Positions 1-12,196 of a stretch of DNA of 64,000 bases are shown here, piece after piece. The translations under genes were made by a program, and so were the position numbers. How positions within the stretch are numbered: position 1 is the first letter of the stretch; every line of letters starts with the position of its first letter. Location of the stretch: the NCBI GenBank assembly GCA_963210315.1, contig OY723240.1, forward strand, positions 806,001 to 870,000, given 5' to 3'. Below the pieces are notes generated by a model. The model ran no database searches. It had not been told where the DNA came from and was given only the letters and a program-made list of their open reading frames with translations. Source of the DNA: Rhynchopus euleeides. Its lineage: Eukaryota; Euglenozoa; Diplonemea; Diplonemida; Diplonemidae.

Positions 1-35
1 GGAACAAGTCCAGATGGTCGTGTGATTCCTGTGCA

Positions 36-457
36 GCAGTGCTCCACAACCGGGATGTGTTGACAACGACTGTTGCAACACGAGCTGTACATTCCGGGAA
101 CACACGAAGTGCGCTGTCGTGGTACCCATTGTGCCAGAATTGGTAGTTGCTGCGGTCTACTTTGCCTGGCCCAAGAGCACTGGTACTGAACGGTGCAATA
201 TGTGTGGCGAGGTGAATGCAACGGAAGGGCGCAAAGTCAATACAGCTCTCGGATGGCGGGTGGTGGTGCCACTAGTGTGTGACGTTCACTCGAGGATACA
301 ACGCATCACAATGAATCAGCAACCGTGGACCGAGTACAATACGCTCTCTGTGGCTGGTGTGGGGGACAAAGGCAGTGCCTGTGCCGCAGGCAGGGAGGTA
401 CATATACAAGCCAGAACACATCGAAGACCTGGCTCATGCCACCTACATAGCGCCTGA
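36..457 (+). CDS. Cys-rich coding-like segment at the window edge (partial, uncertain)
   Basis: An open frame follows a possible splice acceptor (TTCCTGTGCAG, about 25-35) and runs to a stop at 455-457. Its first part contains a dense cysteine pattern, DNDCCNTSCTFREHTKC, that resembles the CC-x3-C-x-F core of disintegrin domains. Further on is a CxxC pair (ERCNMCGEVN) and a later Cys/His stretch. The upstream part of any gene lies outside the window, and a TGA sits in frame at 23-25, so an intron boundary would be needed. The frame could also be a chance product next to mobile DNA. I do not assign a function. Confidence 0.22.
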
Positions 458-855
458 CACCCACCGGATGACGTGGTTGGCAAGCAACATGCATTGCAAC
501 CCTCAGATGTGGTGTGTTGGGGCATTTTCTTTTCCAACCTCCCACACAGTGGCACTGTCCGGTACCAAACGGTGGCACAAAATTTAGGTACCCCAATTCG
601 GGCACCTGAGGTGCCCGGAATGGTGGAAAAGTGGGGTTCGATGGGTTTCCGGACCGATCTGGGGGGGTTTGGAGGGTTTACGGGGGCTTTGGGGCCTCTG
701 CGCCGGTTTTTTGAAAAATCGTGTTTGTCACCCCCATTTGACCCCCCCTAGGGGGGGGGGGGGGTGGGGAGCGATGTACCGGGGACAGGTAGACTTCGCT
801 TGTGTGTGTGTGCGAGGGTTTCAGGCAGATACATGCTGGGGGGGGGGGGGGGGGG
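458..855. other. Intergenic, G-rich; end-like sequence of a mobile element
   Basis: No gene is seen. There is a small palindrome (GGGCACCTGAGGTGCCC, about 599-615). A string TGACCCCCCCTA followed by poly-G lies near 739-765, which is the same terminus as the right end of the next element. This suggests that another element of that family ends here. Confidence 0.5.
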
Positions 856-2383
856 TAGGGGGGGTCATAAGCCCGTACAAAACCACATTTTTCAACATAC
901 CATCAGAACCGCCCTAATACCTGATCTGACCCGAAAATCCGACCCATACCCCCCCGGAAACCGTCTGGAGCCCACTTGTGACACCTGATGCGCACTTTTG
1001 TGATGATTTTTTGGGGTCCTAAAAAATGTACCTCAGTTTCGTACCTTGCCTTTGTACCTGAACCACTCCCGACCGCAGTATTTCGTTCTTTGCAAGGAAA
1101 GGGTATCACTACGCTCACCCAGCACGCCGAGCAACACATGCCGTGTGCCTAGGGCCTCGCAGAGGTGTCAGATGCTGCTGCAGAGGGGTACCTTGCTCGA
1201 AAGACGCTCGCCAAACGGGAGATGTGCGGGGTCCCGGCAGAGAGCGTTGTGGCAGACCTGCGTCAGAAGAAAACGGCACACGACATCCGTGAGGCGACAT
1301 TATTTCGGGCGCTCCGTCGGGCTGGGTACATAGGAGAGCGAGTGGGACGTGGTGACGACAGATATATGCAGTGGTGCATCAACTGCACGCACGTGCGAAA
1401 AGCGGCGTTCCTTGCTGGCCAAGAAAGATGTCACCTGCACTCCTACTCCTCCCACTCCTCCTGCTCCTACCCCTACACCAACTGATGTGGGCAGTGAGTG
1501 ATGGCAGCTCCAGAGCAGCAGATGATCTAGGAAGCGATGAGCGGGTCAGCCGGGCAGACTACCCCAGTCCGTACCGGAAGTACGAAGCGTTGCGGGCCCG
1601 CCACCACCGCCTCCAGGAGAGGACCCGAGGATTAAGAGTAGGGTTGTACAACGCCAGGGGAGAGTATTCCCCTGGCGTTGAGACATCCCTGACGATCTTG
1701 CGGTCGCACTGTGGGGGTTGAGTCGGCAGGCAGATGCCTATCCAATGACTTTGTTGAGTCCTCACATGGTACACTCTCATGCGTGCTGTTGAGACTGCGT
1801 GGTGTGCATATCCTGCGGGGGGCGCAAATTACACAGCACAAACATAATCATTTCGACTCTCAGGTCGTCCAATATCCCAATCGTGCCTTCACAGGCTGAG
1901 ATCGACGAAGCAAAGACACATCTGCAACGCTGCCTAATGCCGATGCAGCCTCGCAGGCGTACGAAGTACTCACAATGACCCATCTGCGATCGAAGTACTA
2001 CACCCAGAAGGTGGCTGAACTCATTCAGCTGGCGCAACAACACAACATTCCCACTAATCAGGTACAAGAAAGACCTTGCCGAGGCACTGGGGAGGCAACA
2101 TCGTGCCACCTGAGCCGGAACCACCGCAGAAAAGGCAAAGAACGAAATACTGCGGTCGGGAGTGGTTCAGGTACAAAGGCAAGGTACGAAACTGAGGTAC
2201 ATTTTTTAGGACCCCAAAAAATCATCACAAAAGTGCGCATCAGGTGTCACAAGTGGGCTCCAGACGGTTTCCGGGGGGGTATGGGTCGGATTTTCGGGTC
2301 AGATCAGGTATTAGGGCGGTTCTGATGGTATGTTGAAATTTTTGGTATTTGTACGTTTTTAGGGGGGCTTATGACCCCCCCTA
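856..2383. mobile_element. TAGGGGG-terminal element with ~240-bp inverted ends
   Basis: The arm at 856-1094 is repeated in inverted orientation at 2135-2383. It starts TAGGGGGGGTCATAAGCC and ends GGCTTATGACCCCCCCTA. The outermost 40 bp of the arms have diverged somewhat and the inner 190 bp are almost identical. Both ends abut poly-G tracts, so a target duplication cannot be read. The interior (1095-2134) holds short coding-like frames, for example one at 1165-1485 on the plus strand with a helix-turn-helix-like middle (VADLRQKKT, ATLFRALRRAGY). No catalytic domain is recognisable. It looks like a DNA transposon or foldback element. Confidence 0.7.
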
Positions 2384-3743
2384 GGGGGGGGGGGGGGAAG
2401 GAGCGGATGCATGGGCGGATTGCTTTGGGAAGGTGTGTGTGGGGGATTTTGAAAAACAAAATTCGGCGTGAATCACCCGGGGTCTAGCCTTTTGCTGCGC
2501 GTTCTGGCGCCCACACCCCATAAAAGTAAGACACGGAGCCGAACTGTCTTCGCTCGTTATGCATTTTTGTGTTGCTGGTTTTGCAGGGAGGGTAGGGGCG
2601 TGGGGTGGGGTGGGGGTACAAAAACAGGGCGAAAAAAAAACCAAAAGATGAAGAAAAAGAGAAATCAACAGAACTGCTTTCTGGGGTCTATTGTCCGGCT
2701 GCTGTGCATCAGCGGGAGTCTGTCTCTATGGAATGCGTCAATCGCCAACAAACGTGCGCTGCTAAGGGGGAAGGGGGGGGGGGGGGTCAATAGGTTGTCG
2801 AATCGACGGACAGAATGACAGCGCGCGAAATGACATCCAATCTCAGCACGCACGATGTTGGCAGTGACAACTTGTTATGTTTCTGTGTTTTATTGTTCTT
2901 GTTCGACGGCCAGCACACCCCACCCCTTCCGCATGAAACGAGCAGGGGGGGGTTTGCTGGGGATCCAGTTCCCGGTGAATATTTTTGACAACACGCGTAC
3001 TGTATTGCAGCACGCCCACACAGCGACACATCACAAGGAAGGGCACGCAGCCCTTGATGCATCCCAAAAAGAAAACGACTCCCGCGAAAAGCCATGCCTC
3101 CAGACACCATCAGGCTGGCACTGAATCACGCCGACACTGCTGTTTGGGACAACCTTCCGCACGTGCCTCTGGCTGGAAGGGGTAGGGAGAAGCTCAGCGA
3201 AGCGGGAAACTGAGAACTTCACATGTTCGTTTTTCTTTTTCTTTTCTTCGCTTCGCTTCTTGCAGCATAACAACGAAGGGCCTGTTTGTTTGTTTGCCCT
3301 ACTAACGGCGATGCCGGCAGTGCGGGTTTAGTGCGGGCGTGCCGAACGCTGGTGTGAGTCTTTTGTTTAGCGATAAAGCTAACAAGAACCACACGCTCAA
3401 CACACCCACACCGTTGTCTGGTCCGGATTTCTGATACATCATCCGAAAAGGCGGGGGGCTTCTGTATGGAACAAATACTATGCGCGCAGCGCTTCTCTGA
3501 AAGCAACGAGGGGCGACAACAAGGTACACAAGCGGGGCAAAAGGGAGTGGGGGGGTGGGTGGGGGCAAGGGCGAGGGTTGACCCAGCACCGCCCCTGGAG
3601 GGGCAGGCTGGATGGCAAAGGCAACCCGACACCTCCTGCGCACACACATCCGCCTCCCTCCCCATGGCATGCCCTGAGCGTGGCACCGTGTCTTTCCCAC
3701 CCAGCCTTGCTTCCTCTATCGGAATTCGTCCTCCCTTCGCTAC
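2384..3743. other. Intergenic, no gene seen
   Basis: Poly-G runs and purine-rich tracts; the open frames here are short and have low-complexity composition. I see no gene. Confidence 0.6.
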
Positions 3744-3947
3744 AATGTAGACACTGTGTCCAGCAAAACTGTGCGAGACACAGAAATGCTGAACTGATTT
3801 TTTGTCGAGCGTCACTTGCTGTCTCAAGGCTGTGTTGAGGCCCTGTGAAGTGGCATGAAAAGGTGTGTCAACCATGAAGCTTCAAGTCGTACGATTTTCC
3901 TTCGTCACTTCGCGACTCTGCTAGCGCTTTGTCGCTCGTAACGAGTA
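3744..3947 (+). repeat. R-family dispersed repeat, copy 1
   Basis: About 200 bp sharing, in order, a CAGCAA-CTG-like box, a GAGCG-CAC-like box, CTGTGAAGTGGCATGA, AAGCTTCAAGTCGTACGA and a terminal stretch TTCCTTCGTCACTTCGCGAC...CGCTCGTAACGAGTAA. The same order recurs at 14081, 56826, 57693 and 58698, and a partial copy lies at 52724. All copies are in plus orientation. No RNA polymerase III box was recognised. Confidence 0.7.
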
Positions 3948-4112
3948 AAAAAAGGATTGCCGGGTTTCTTTTGTTTTGTTTGTGCAACCTTCTGGTCACC
4001 TGCACGTTGGGGCGTGGAGTGTAGGTGAACAAAACATTGCTCCCACTGCAACCTTTTTAGTTCTGAACGCCTTCCGTGAGCACGGTGCGTTTGACACAAA
4101 AAGCAATATTTT
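3948..4112 (+). repeat. S-family dispersed repeat, copy 1
   Basis: Starts with an A-run and TTGCCGGGTTTCTTTTG, then CACGTTGGGGCGTGGAGT, GGTGAACAAAACATTGC and CGCCTTCCGTGAGCACGG, ending TGCGTTTGACACAAAAA. Related copies lie at 49481, 57530 (inverted), 58013 (partial) and 61073. Here it directly abuts R copy 1, which suggests the two may travel together. Confidence 0.65.
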
Positions 4113-4882
4113 TTTTCAACCGAACCGACGCTTCCACACTCACCCAGCATCCTTCACAGTGTTGGTCTCACCGAGCGGACTCTGATGATGTACCCTACAC
4201 TGTACGCACACAAGCCTGCAGTAGGTTTGGTGCCCGTGAATGAAGCGCACAAAAGGCAGTCGTAAAATCACGTGACACTTTCCCGCACCACATCGAAGTG
4301 TGCTGAAAACATAGGTGGGAGGAGCTGGTGGGGAGGGAGGTGTTCTGTCGCTATGTATATGTCGAAATGGGGCACATTGAACAATTCTGCTGCAAGAAAA
4401 AAATGCTGGATTTTTTTTTCGCGTTATTTTTCCAAAGAGAGTCCGGGGTCTTTTTTTGTACACGCGTGTGAGCGGATTTCCGAACGATGCCTTTGCTTGA
4501 GGCGGGGGGGGGGGGGGGGGGAGGCGGGGAAGCAGATGCCAAAAAAAAAGACTCCCCCGCAAAAAAGAAAACAATCGGGTTTGTGGGTTAGTTTCTGTCA
4601 CCTACACATAGGATGTGCAGATAAGTAAATACTCGGGTATGGAAGTGACGCCTGGGTTCACCGCCTGCCTTTTTTTTACGAGAACAAAAAAAATGCAGCA
4701 AAAAAAAACAAGTATGGGCGACGGGGGTGTTGGTAGCAGAACGAATGGGAATTTCAGAACAGGCTTGCTGCAGAACAAGGCGGGTGGGATACAGTCAGGG
4801 GGGTGCTGATGAGGGTGTGGGGAGAGCGGGGCACGGCTTGCCTGCAGTTTCAGCGAGTTTCAGCGAGTTTCTGCTTTTACTA
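4113..4882. other. Intergenic, no gene seen
   Basis: Poly-A and poly-G runs; nothing coding-like was recognised. Confidence 0.6.
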
Positions 4883-5538
4883 CAGTGCCGCAGAAAAGTT
4901 TCGAACGAACAAAAGTTTTAAAATTCTCCGTTCGAAAGTTTTTTCGTCTCAAAACTTTTGTTTTGTTTTAAAAGTTATCTATCCTGCATCATGGGAGTTT
5001 CCTAGAGGTGTGTGGGATGATGTGCCACATGTGCAACACTCCAGCGCTGTGAACAGGCAGTCTTTGGGTCAGGCGGGTGTCAGCATCCTTCAACCTCACT
5101 CAGGTTACTCCTATCTGTCCCCTATCGCCAGGTTTGCTGCGAGTTGCCAAAAGCGGATGAGTTTTCGGATCGCAGGCAGAGAGGCCAGAAGAGGAATGTC
5201 CAACCTCAACAGGGTCGTTATCCCCAGTCGAGTGGTTTCCGCAACCGAGCGGTCCATCCCTCCAAACCACACGACATGGGGGCCTTTTCGGGTCCACTGG
5301 ATGCTGCTGACATCGCAAATAGAATGACCTCGACCTGTCCAGTCCTGTCAAGAAGTATTTTTAGTATCTCTCTTGTCAAGAAATCTTTGTCCGAAAACAC
5401 TTCGGAGAAAGATCCTTGACTTTGAAACAAAGTATTGAACAAAAGAATGTTTTAAAATTTTTCGCGAAGCGCGATTTTCGTCTTAAAACTTAAAATTATC
5501 TTAAAATTTATCGTGTTCGAAACTTTTCTGTGGCACTG
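4883..5538. mobile_element. 656-bp Tc1/mariner-like non-autonomous element, copy 1
   Basis: It is flanked by TA on both sides. The ends are inverted: CAGTGCC(G/A)CAGAAAAG continues through TTTCGAAC, a 24-bp inverted repeat with one mismatch. TA target sites and CAGT termini are the hallmark of Tc1/mariner transposons. The interior has a minus-strand coding-like frame (about 5120-5330) but no DDE transposase. Copy 2 at 12197 has the same length and differs at only a few positions (two seen by eye), so both are recent. Confidence 0.85.
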
Positions 5539-5614
5539 TATTCTTCTTCTTCGGGAGCCGGTGTGCCCACCAACCCGACGCGAGGAAACCGTCCTCTTCT
5601 TTCAGATGAAGCTA

Positions 5615-5959
5615 CCGTATACGTAAATATTATGGAACGTAAATATTATGGAACGGGCCCATTTTTGGCCGGTCCGTTCCATAATATTTACGTTCCATAA
5701 TATTTACAGGGCCAGTTGGGGACTCGGTGGTGAGGACGGCTTGCGTCAGGAATCGCGCGAAAAGTGCACGAGTAGGTCCCGTCAGGGACTCTGTATGCCG
5801 TCCGATCACCTGGTCCAAGTCCCCGAGTCGCAGAAAGCCCTGTAAATATTATGGAACGAAAAAAATCTGGAACGCCAACCCACCAGCGTTCCAAAATATT
5901 TACGTTCCATAATATTTACGTTCCATAATATTTACGTTCCAAAATATTTACGTATACGG
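5615..5959. mobile_element. 345-bp TA-target element ending CCGTATACG, copy 1
   Basis: Inverted ends CCGTATACGTAAATATT sit between TA dinucleotides. Internally, several copies of TATGGAACGTAAATATT alternate in both orientations around a unique centre of about 130 bp. Other copies are at 12896 (330 bp) and 31245 (345 bp, inverted). There is no coding capacity. Confidence 0.85.
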
Positions 5960-8729
5960 TATTTCCCAAACAGGAAAAAAAAAAGACAACTTTCTCGGCG
6001 CATCTCCACCTATCCTTTGATCGCAGAGGATAAGGTGTTTTGCTGTGCGCCAAACCCCTGCCTATCTGTTTTGAACGATTCGAACTGGTTTACTCATATT
6101 TTGCCCTGTGTTCTTCCCAGCCCTCCGGCGAGAAGGGGCATCCTGGCTCAGGTTCCTCCGACACGGTTGTCCACTGTGACAAGGTTCTTGCCACCGTGAA
6201 AAAAAAACAACAACAAAAGAAAACGGCTGGAGACTGCCGGAGCGCGCAGATAGATGGCGCAGGACCTCCCAATGCTGAAACTACCACGCAGCTTTGTTCT
6301 TTTTCACTTCCGTTTGTTTTTTTTGGGAAACTTTTTCGGAACCCCGAGAGAAGAGGGGGGGAAACGAAGGACCCATCCCCTGTCCCCCCCCCACCGACCC
6401 TGGCTTGTGTCACTCGGTGTGCCGCTCCGCACGACCTCCCACCGCAACCGCCACCACCTGCACCAGGTAAGACAGAGGAGCAAGCATTGCAGGAGTTGGG
6501 CAGTGGCAGGAAGGAAGCCACAGGTGCACACACCAGAGCAGTCGATGTGGAGGTTCGCGCTATCATAGGGATGGGTGGGGCGAGTGGGGTGGAGTGGAAG
6601 GTGTGGGTCTACCTCCCCCAGGCAGATGACTGCAGATGCATGCCTGCGGGGGGAGGTGGGGGCGATAGGTAAGAAAATATGTTTGGGGAGGTGTGGAGGG
6701 GGCTTCGGGCAGAAGGTTCTCTGCCATAAAACCACCCGCACCTCACGCGCGGACGGCAAAAAAGTGCCTCCACACAACATTGCGTCGTGTGAATATTCCG
6801 CCATACTCGCGATCCCCCTATTCGTGACGTAGATGTGTCTGGCTATCGCCTCAGAGCATACTATAACCCCCCACTCCCACCCACCCCATCCGAAAAGAAA
6901 GGCAAAATAAGAAAAAGAAAAAAACCGTCGTTTGAGTTAGGGATCTTGGCACCTTTTTTTACCCACCACCATTTTTTTCCACCGCCGTGCCATGCCGGCA
7001 CCCCGGTGCTGCCCAAATCAGCCCCCCACCCCATCCACTCTTTTATCCCGAGCAAGCTGAGGCGATGTGTTAGGGGGCGGGGGGGGGAAGGGCAGTATCG
7101 AATCGAATCGAAATTTTCCGACACAGGGCTATGCATGCATTGGGTTGGGGATTTGTTGAAAAATCAGCATATTTGGGGTCGTATCTGCGCTACGCTACGT
7201 GAGGGGGGGGGGGGGTTTTTTGGGTAGGGTGGTGGGTTGGGCAGGGGATGGCAAGGGAGAGGGGGGGGGGGGCGGTGGTGCGAGAGAAGGGGGGCAGAAC
7301 GACACCCGCCCGATCGAGAGAAGGAAGAGAAGGGGGTGGGGGAGATGTGGGGGTTTTTAAAATAAATCAGCGGGTGCTGTCAGGATTGGCAGCTCGATCG
7401 GTGTGGTGCTGCCGCAGAGGGGGGGTGGGGGGTAAACAAATCTCAGAAAAAGGTGCACTGCACTGCCCCATGGCACACACACACATCCACACAGAGCAAC
7501 ACAAAAATAGGCTAAAATACCGCGGAGGGTTTACCCCCTCCAGCCACAGCTGAAGCGGGCATCCCACACAGTTTGAAGATGCACTGGAGAGGAGACAATT
7601 CAGGTGCAATTTGTTGCAGCCCTTTGTTTTGCTGCCGATTATATTTTTTCCCATTTTTTTTTGCAAACGAATTCCCATAGGAGCAGGGGGCAGGAAAACG
7701 GAAAAAGCAGGCTTCGTACTGTGAGCCTAAAACCCCCCGCCGCTTCCGAAAGCTGTTGCCGGATAAATCACGAGCACTGCGAGAGCCAGGCCACCGCATA
7801 GCTTATTATGTCGGCAGCCCCTTTTTTGTGTTACTACAGTAACAGTTAGACCTTTTTTGGAAGCAGGAACACCGGTTCACCTTAAGCGCCCCCCGCTTTA
7901 CGCAGACGGGAGGCCGCAAACGAGTTACGGGAGTTACAGTGAGAATGAGATAGAGAGAATGCGGTAAGAAAAAGAAATGGAGAAAAAAAACAGCTGCAGA
8001 GCAGCAGACGGCAGGACTGGGACAGTGTGGCCAGTCCTGCGAAGAATCACCAACAGAAATTGCGCGGCACCCGATACCCCAAGCAAACAAAACAGAAAGG
8101 GTGTGCGAGTCTGTGTGGCGGCCGTGGCCAATGGAGGCCTGGGGAAGCCAAGGCAACATTGCACCACAGGGGGGGGGGGGGAAGGGACACTGCCTCAAGG
8201 GGAAGTCGGGATGTTCCGAGAACCATGGCAAACCCGAGGGAGTGGGGGGTGGGGGGGACGGGGAGAGATACTGGACACCTCCCGCCCCCCATTCCCCATT
8301 GAAAATTTCCTGGCAGTCAGGGCCGTTTGGGATAAAGCCGCAACACAGGACGCACTGAGACTATTTCTTTTTTTGGTGCGGCACACAGATCTTTGATGAA
8401 ACAAGCCACACACACAAAGCGGGCGGTCCTTCGTGCCATCCAACAAAAATTTGGACCATCGCACGTGAATCTCTGTGATCTGCATTGCGCAGGGCGGGCA
8501 GACCCTGCATGATTCTACACACTGCAAAGGAGAGAAAAGAAGCGGCTGTGTGTGTGTGTGGGGGGGGGGGGTGGGGGGAGAGAGAGAGAGAGGGGGGGGG
8601 CCATAGTTCCAGGCGGAAAGATTGTTTTGTTGACGATAGCGCTTCCCTGTCTTCAATGAAAGGAGCCTTTTTTTAAAAAAAACCGGAGACAAAAGAACGG
8701 AGTGGGGGGTGGGGGGATATAAAGAAATA

Positions 8730-8855
8730 GGTGACATTCTTCCCAGCCGCTACACAGGGCAACCGTTGAAGAATGTCACCCCCCCCCCTCTGTACAGGGT
8801 GGCCCTTGGAGAATGTCACCCCCCCAAGCGGAGGCCGAGGGGGGTGACATTCTCT
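8730..8855. repeat. Two adjacent hairpins built on GTGACATTCT
   Basis: GGTGACATTCTTC (8730-8742) pairs with GAAGAATGTCACC (8768-8780). A second pair, GAGAATGTCACCCCCC (8810-8825) and GGGGGTGACATTCTC (8840-8854), follows. A fifth unit, GTGACATTTTACTCCCC, starts near 8931. Confidence 0.7.
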
Positions 8856-11831
8856 CGGGGTACCCTCGGTACGGCAGGAATAACCTGCCAGGAGAGAAGA
8901 AAGCAGCCTCGTCAAGAAGCGATAAGAGCGTGACATTTTACTCCCCTGGGTCAGACGCTGGCGTCAGAATCCGAAGCGTCAGGAGAGAGAGAGAGAGAAC
9001 GAGGGCCGCACGCCAGCAAGCACGCTATCAATTGCCCTCTAACAAGCCTGCGACCTTTCTCCTTTCCATCCACCCACCTCTGACAACCTTGATGTTGCTC
9101 TCGTCACTAATTAACATGAGGCCAGGCTTTTCACCACAGGTCTTCTACGACATTATAGAGACCGGCTGACCTGAGCCCGCTTGAACAACACACAAGACAC
9201 GTGAATCCGATTTGTTTGCAGCAGTGTCGAACACACCGAAACACACCCCTGCTCTTCGTGTGATTTTCACCACCACTGCCGCAGACACGCAGGGTGAAAT
9301 GGAAGGAAGAGGGCAGCTCTCCCAGATAAAAACAAATACCAAATAGCTGGCGGGTGGATGACTTTCTTTAACCCACCGATGTACGCCGGGGGGGCCCCAC
9401 TCGAGGAGAACGTGGAGGCGCGTGGGTGGTGTGGTGTGGGATGGGGGGGTGGGAGCCAATTGATTTGTTGTGCTCATCCACATCCCGTCCATTATCAACC
9501 CTCCTGGAGGGGGTCGAGCCACGTCATCCCCTGCCTTCAGATTTGACAGATTTGGAGGCACTGCCGAGACGAGAGGGAAACGTGGTGTTGGAGGGTTGGG
9601 GAATGTGATGATTGTCGTAACTTCGGAAAGAAGAGAAGCGAAGGGGAGGTGGAGGAGGGGGGGGGGGGCTGGGGGGAAAATGCTTGTTTTGTGCCACATC
9701 TCATCTGTTTTCTTGTGAGGAAAACCGATGAACAGTTTTTGTGCCCCCCCCCCCCCACCCCCCCTCCCCCACCCCAAGAACTGTTGTCGGATAGCAGATC
9801 CCCTCCAAAGAGGGAGAGGGGAAGGGGGGAGGAGGACACCATGCCACCCCACCCCGACTCCCCCCGCCCCTCTGGGCCTGGGGTTGAATGATTTTTGAAC
9901 GATTTTTTTACGAAATAATTTTGTGCAACAAGAAGCGGATTGCGTACCCCTCCCCCCCCTGGATTGTGGGATTTCAGACACAGCTTCTCCATGAAAACGG
10001 ATGGAGCTGAAGGGGGATGGTGCAGGTTCTCCTGAAAGGGCACAGCCGCTGCACAGAAGAGAGGTTGGGGATTATGTTGACAGAATAGATGGGGTTCGGA
10101 ACAATAATCAAGGTGAACCTCCGGCGGGAAATATTGAACGATTTTGTTTGGGCAGTTGAAATGTTGTCTGTGTTGTGTTTGTTTGTTTGTTTTTTTCCCA
10201 GGCATGATTTTTTTTGTGTGCTCAAGATGATGTTTTTTTAGAGCTTGTTTCTGAAAACGGCGCGCGGAAGATATGTTTTTCCCGAACCCAGCCCCTTTCT
10301 GATTTTCTCTTCGTCCTGTCTGATGTCCTATTTTTCCTTGTGCCCTACTGCGAGAGCCACGCCACTGCACAGACCCGATAGATCATCGGAGTCGGGCCTC
10401 CATTTGTGTCGAACCTTTTTTCGGCGTTTGATGACATGATTCTTTTGCCTCCCCCCCCTCTCCCCCCACCCCCCCCCCCCTTTTTTCCTTTGAATTCTCT
10501 GGCGATGCTTATGCAGCCACAGCCTCTGTAGGGCTTCCAGCTGTACCGCATACCTTTGATGTTTCTTCTTCTCCTCTTGGGTGCCAACATAAGGCTGACG
10601 AGGGCGACTAACCCAGCCAGACACTTGTTGAATCTTCTTTTTCTGATGATATTGCGTGTGATAATCCGCCAGCCTAAATAGCCGCAGAAGTAAAGCAGGG
10701 GCACCAATGTGCCTGGCTTTTTGTAAAAGTTATACAAGGAAACAACAACAATAAGTGATGGTCGTTTTGATAGTGATAGATTACTGCAGTAAGGCCTGTC
10801 TTGCATTGAAGCCACCCCCCTTTCGCTTAATGGCAGCCACCCTGCGTGAGAACAGACGCGGGCTGCTTTTTTTACTGAGCGTCACAAAGGGGAACAACGG
10901 CGACCACAGGCCTCTGCTTTTGAACATATTTTCCCTCTCTTTGGCCCTGACTGCTGGCAAGGATCTTCTTTGATGTGAACAATGCATATAACCCCCCCCC
11001 CCCTCCCGCTACACCCCGAACAATTTGAACGGTCCTTGCAGTCCAAGGTGATGCCCACCCCCCCCCCATCCCCCCCTCCCCCTCTCCCTGTAAAGATACG
11101 ATGGATCGCTCGCCAAAATAAGGAGCTGACTCACCCCCCTGCAACAGCAATCATGTGCTGAGCAGAGACGAAGGAGAATTGCTGGGTTTTTTGTGTGTGA
11201 ATTATATAACGAAAAGCGAGCTTGACCCAGGTCAGGCTTGGCGCAGGGTGTGTGTGTGTGGGGGTGGGGCAGATATAGGGGGTGATGGAGAGGGGGGGAA
11301 AAAAGCCAATCGAGAGGCAATGCCAACGAAATTCCGTGAAAGTCCCCCCCCACATTCCGCGGATTTCCTGAACAAAATCCAGGCCTATGGGGGCGACACG
11401 GATCAAAGGAGAAGTGGGTTGGCGGGGTGTTTGCGGTGAGGTGGTTGTGTGTGCGTGTGTCGTCTTGGGAGAGACGACACCCAGTGGCCCGTGGAATCTC
11501 AGCATGGGGTATGGGGGATGTGTGTGGGTGGGCAGAGGTGGCTTTGCCAGACCAAGGGGGCAAAATAGAGCATCCTGACCGCCTTTGGGGGATGGCGGAG
11601 ATGGTTTGGCGGCATCGGAATCAGTAAGGGGGGTGGGCGGTTGAAGGGGGAGGAACCACCTATCATTTTTTTTTGAAAAAAATGCTCCAGGGGGGAGGTC
11701 ACCTGTTTTCTTCTCCCAAAACACCCCGAAGCCTCACTGACGCTTCCCCCCCCCACAGCCAGAACACAGAATACCGGCGTGAGGCGGGCAGACGGGAGTA
11801 TTGCATTGTGATGTAGCATGGGTATTGTTTG

Positions 11832-11858
11832 CACCACCACCACCACCACCACCACCAC
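11832..11858 (+). repeat. (CAC)n microsatellite
   Basis: Nine perfect CAC units. Confidence 0.9.
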
Positions 11859-11970
11859 ACACAAAGAGAGGGGAAAAAATACACCATCACAAAAGAAAGG
11901 ACAGAACCAATGGGAAGGGGGGGATGGCAAATCGAGAAGGGGGTTTTTTTCCTGGGGGGGTGGGTGGGGT

Positions 11971-11974
<4 letters not shown>

Positions 11975-12002
<28 letters not shown>
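11975..12002 (+). repeat. (GA)n microsatellite
   Basis: A run of GA dinucleotides next to poly-G DNA. Confidence 0.9.
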
Positions 12003-12006
<4 letters not shown>

Positions 12007-12196
12007 ATAGAAGAGAGAGAGTGTGGTGAAATCAGATGGAAGTGAGGGTGGGTCACAGTGGGTGGTGTGGGAAAGAAATAGATACACGGGGGGGTGGGGG
12101 GGGTGGGGGGTGGGGGAGGGTGGGAGAGAGCACGGTGGGATCTTGTAAATTTTACATGTATAACTACAAGTATAATACATGTATTATACATGTATA

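Larger units (their letters stand above)
5962..12130. other. Long intergenic stretch, low complexity, no gene supported
   Basis: About 6.2 kb of poly-G/poly-C tracts, A-runs, purine-rich DNA and microsatellites. Open frames here are made of homopolymer residues (Gly, Pro, Ser, Arg) or lie opposite each other on both strands, and none shows a recognisable domain. Within it are the hairpins at 8730-8855 and the microsatellites listed separately. Confidence 0.6.

Noticed and set aside
9145-10370. Two overlapping minus-strand frames of about 280 codons
   Set aside because: Both run through poly-G/C tracts and are made of Pro/Gly/Ser runs; no domain, no splice context.
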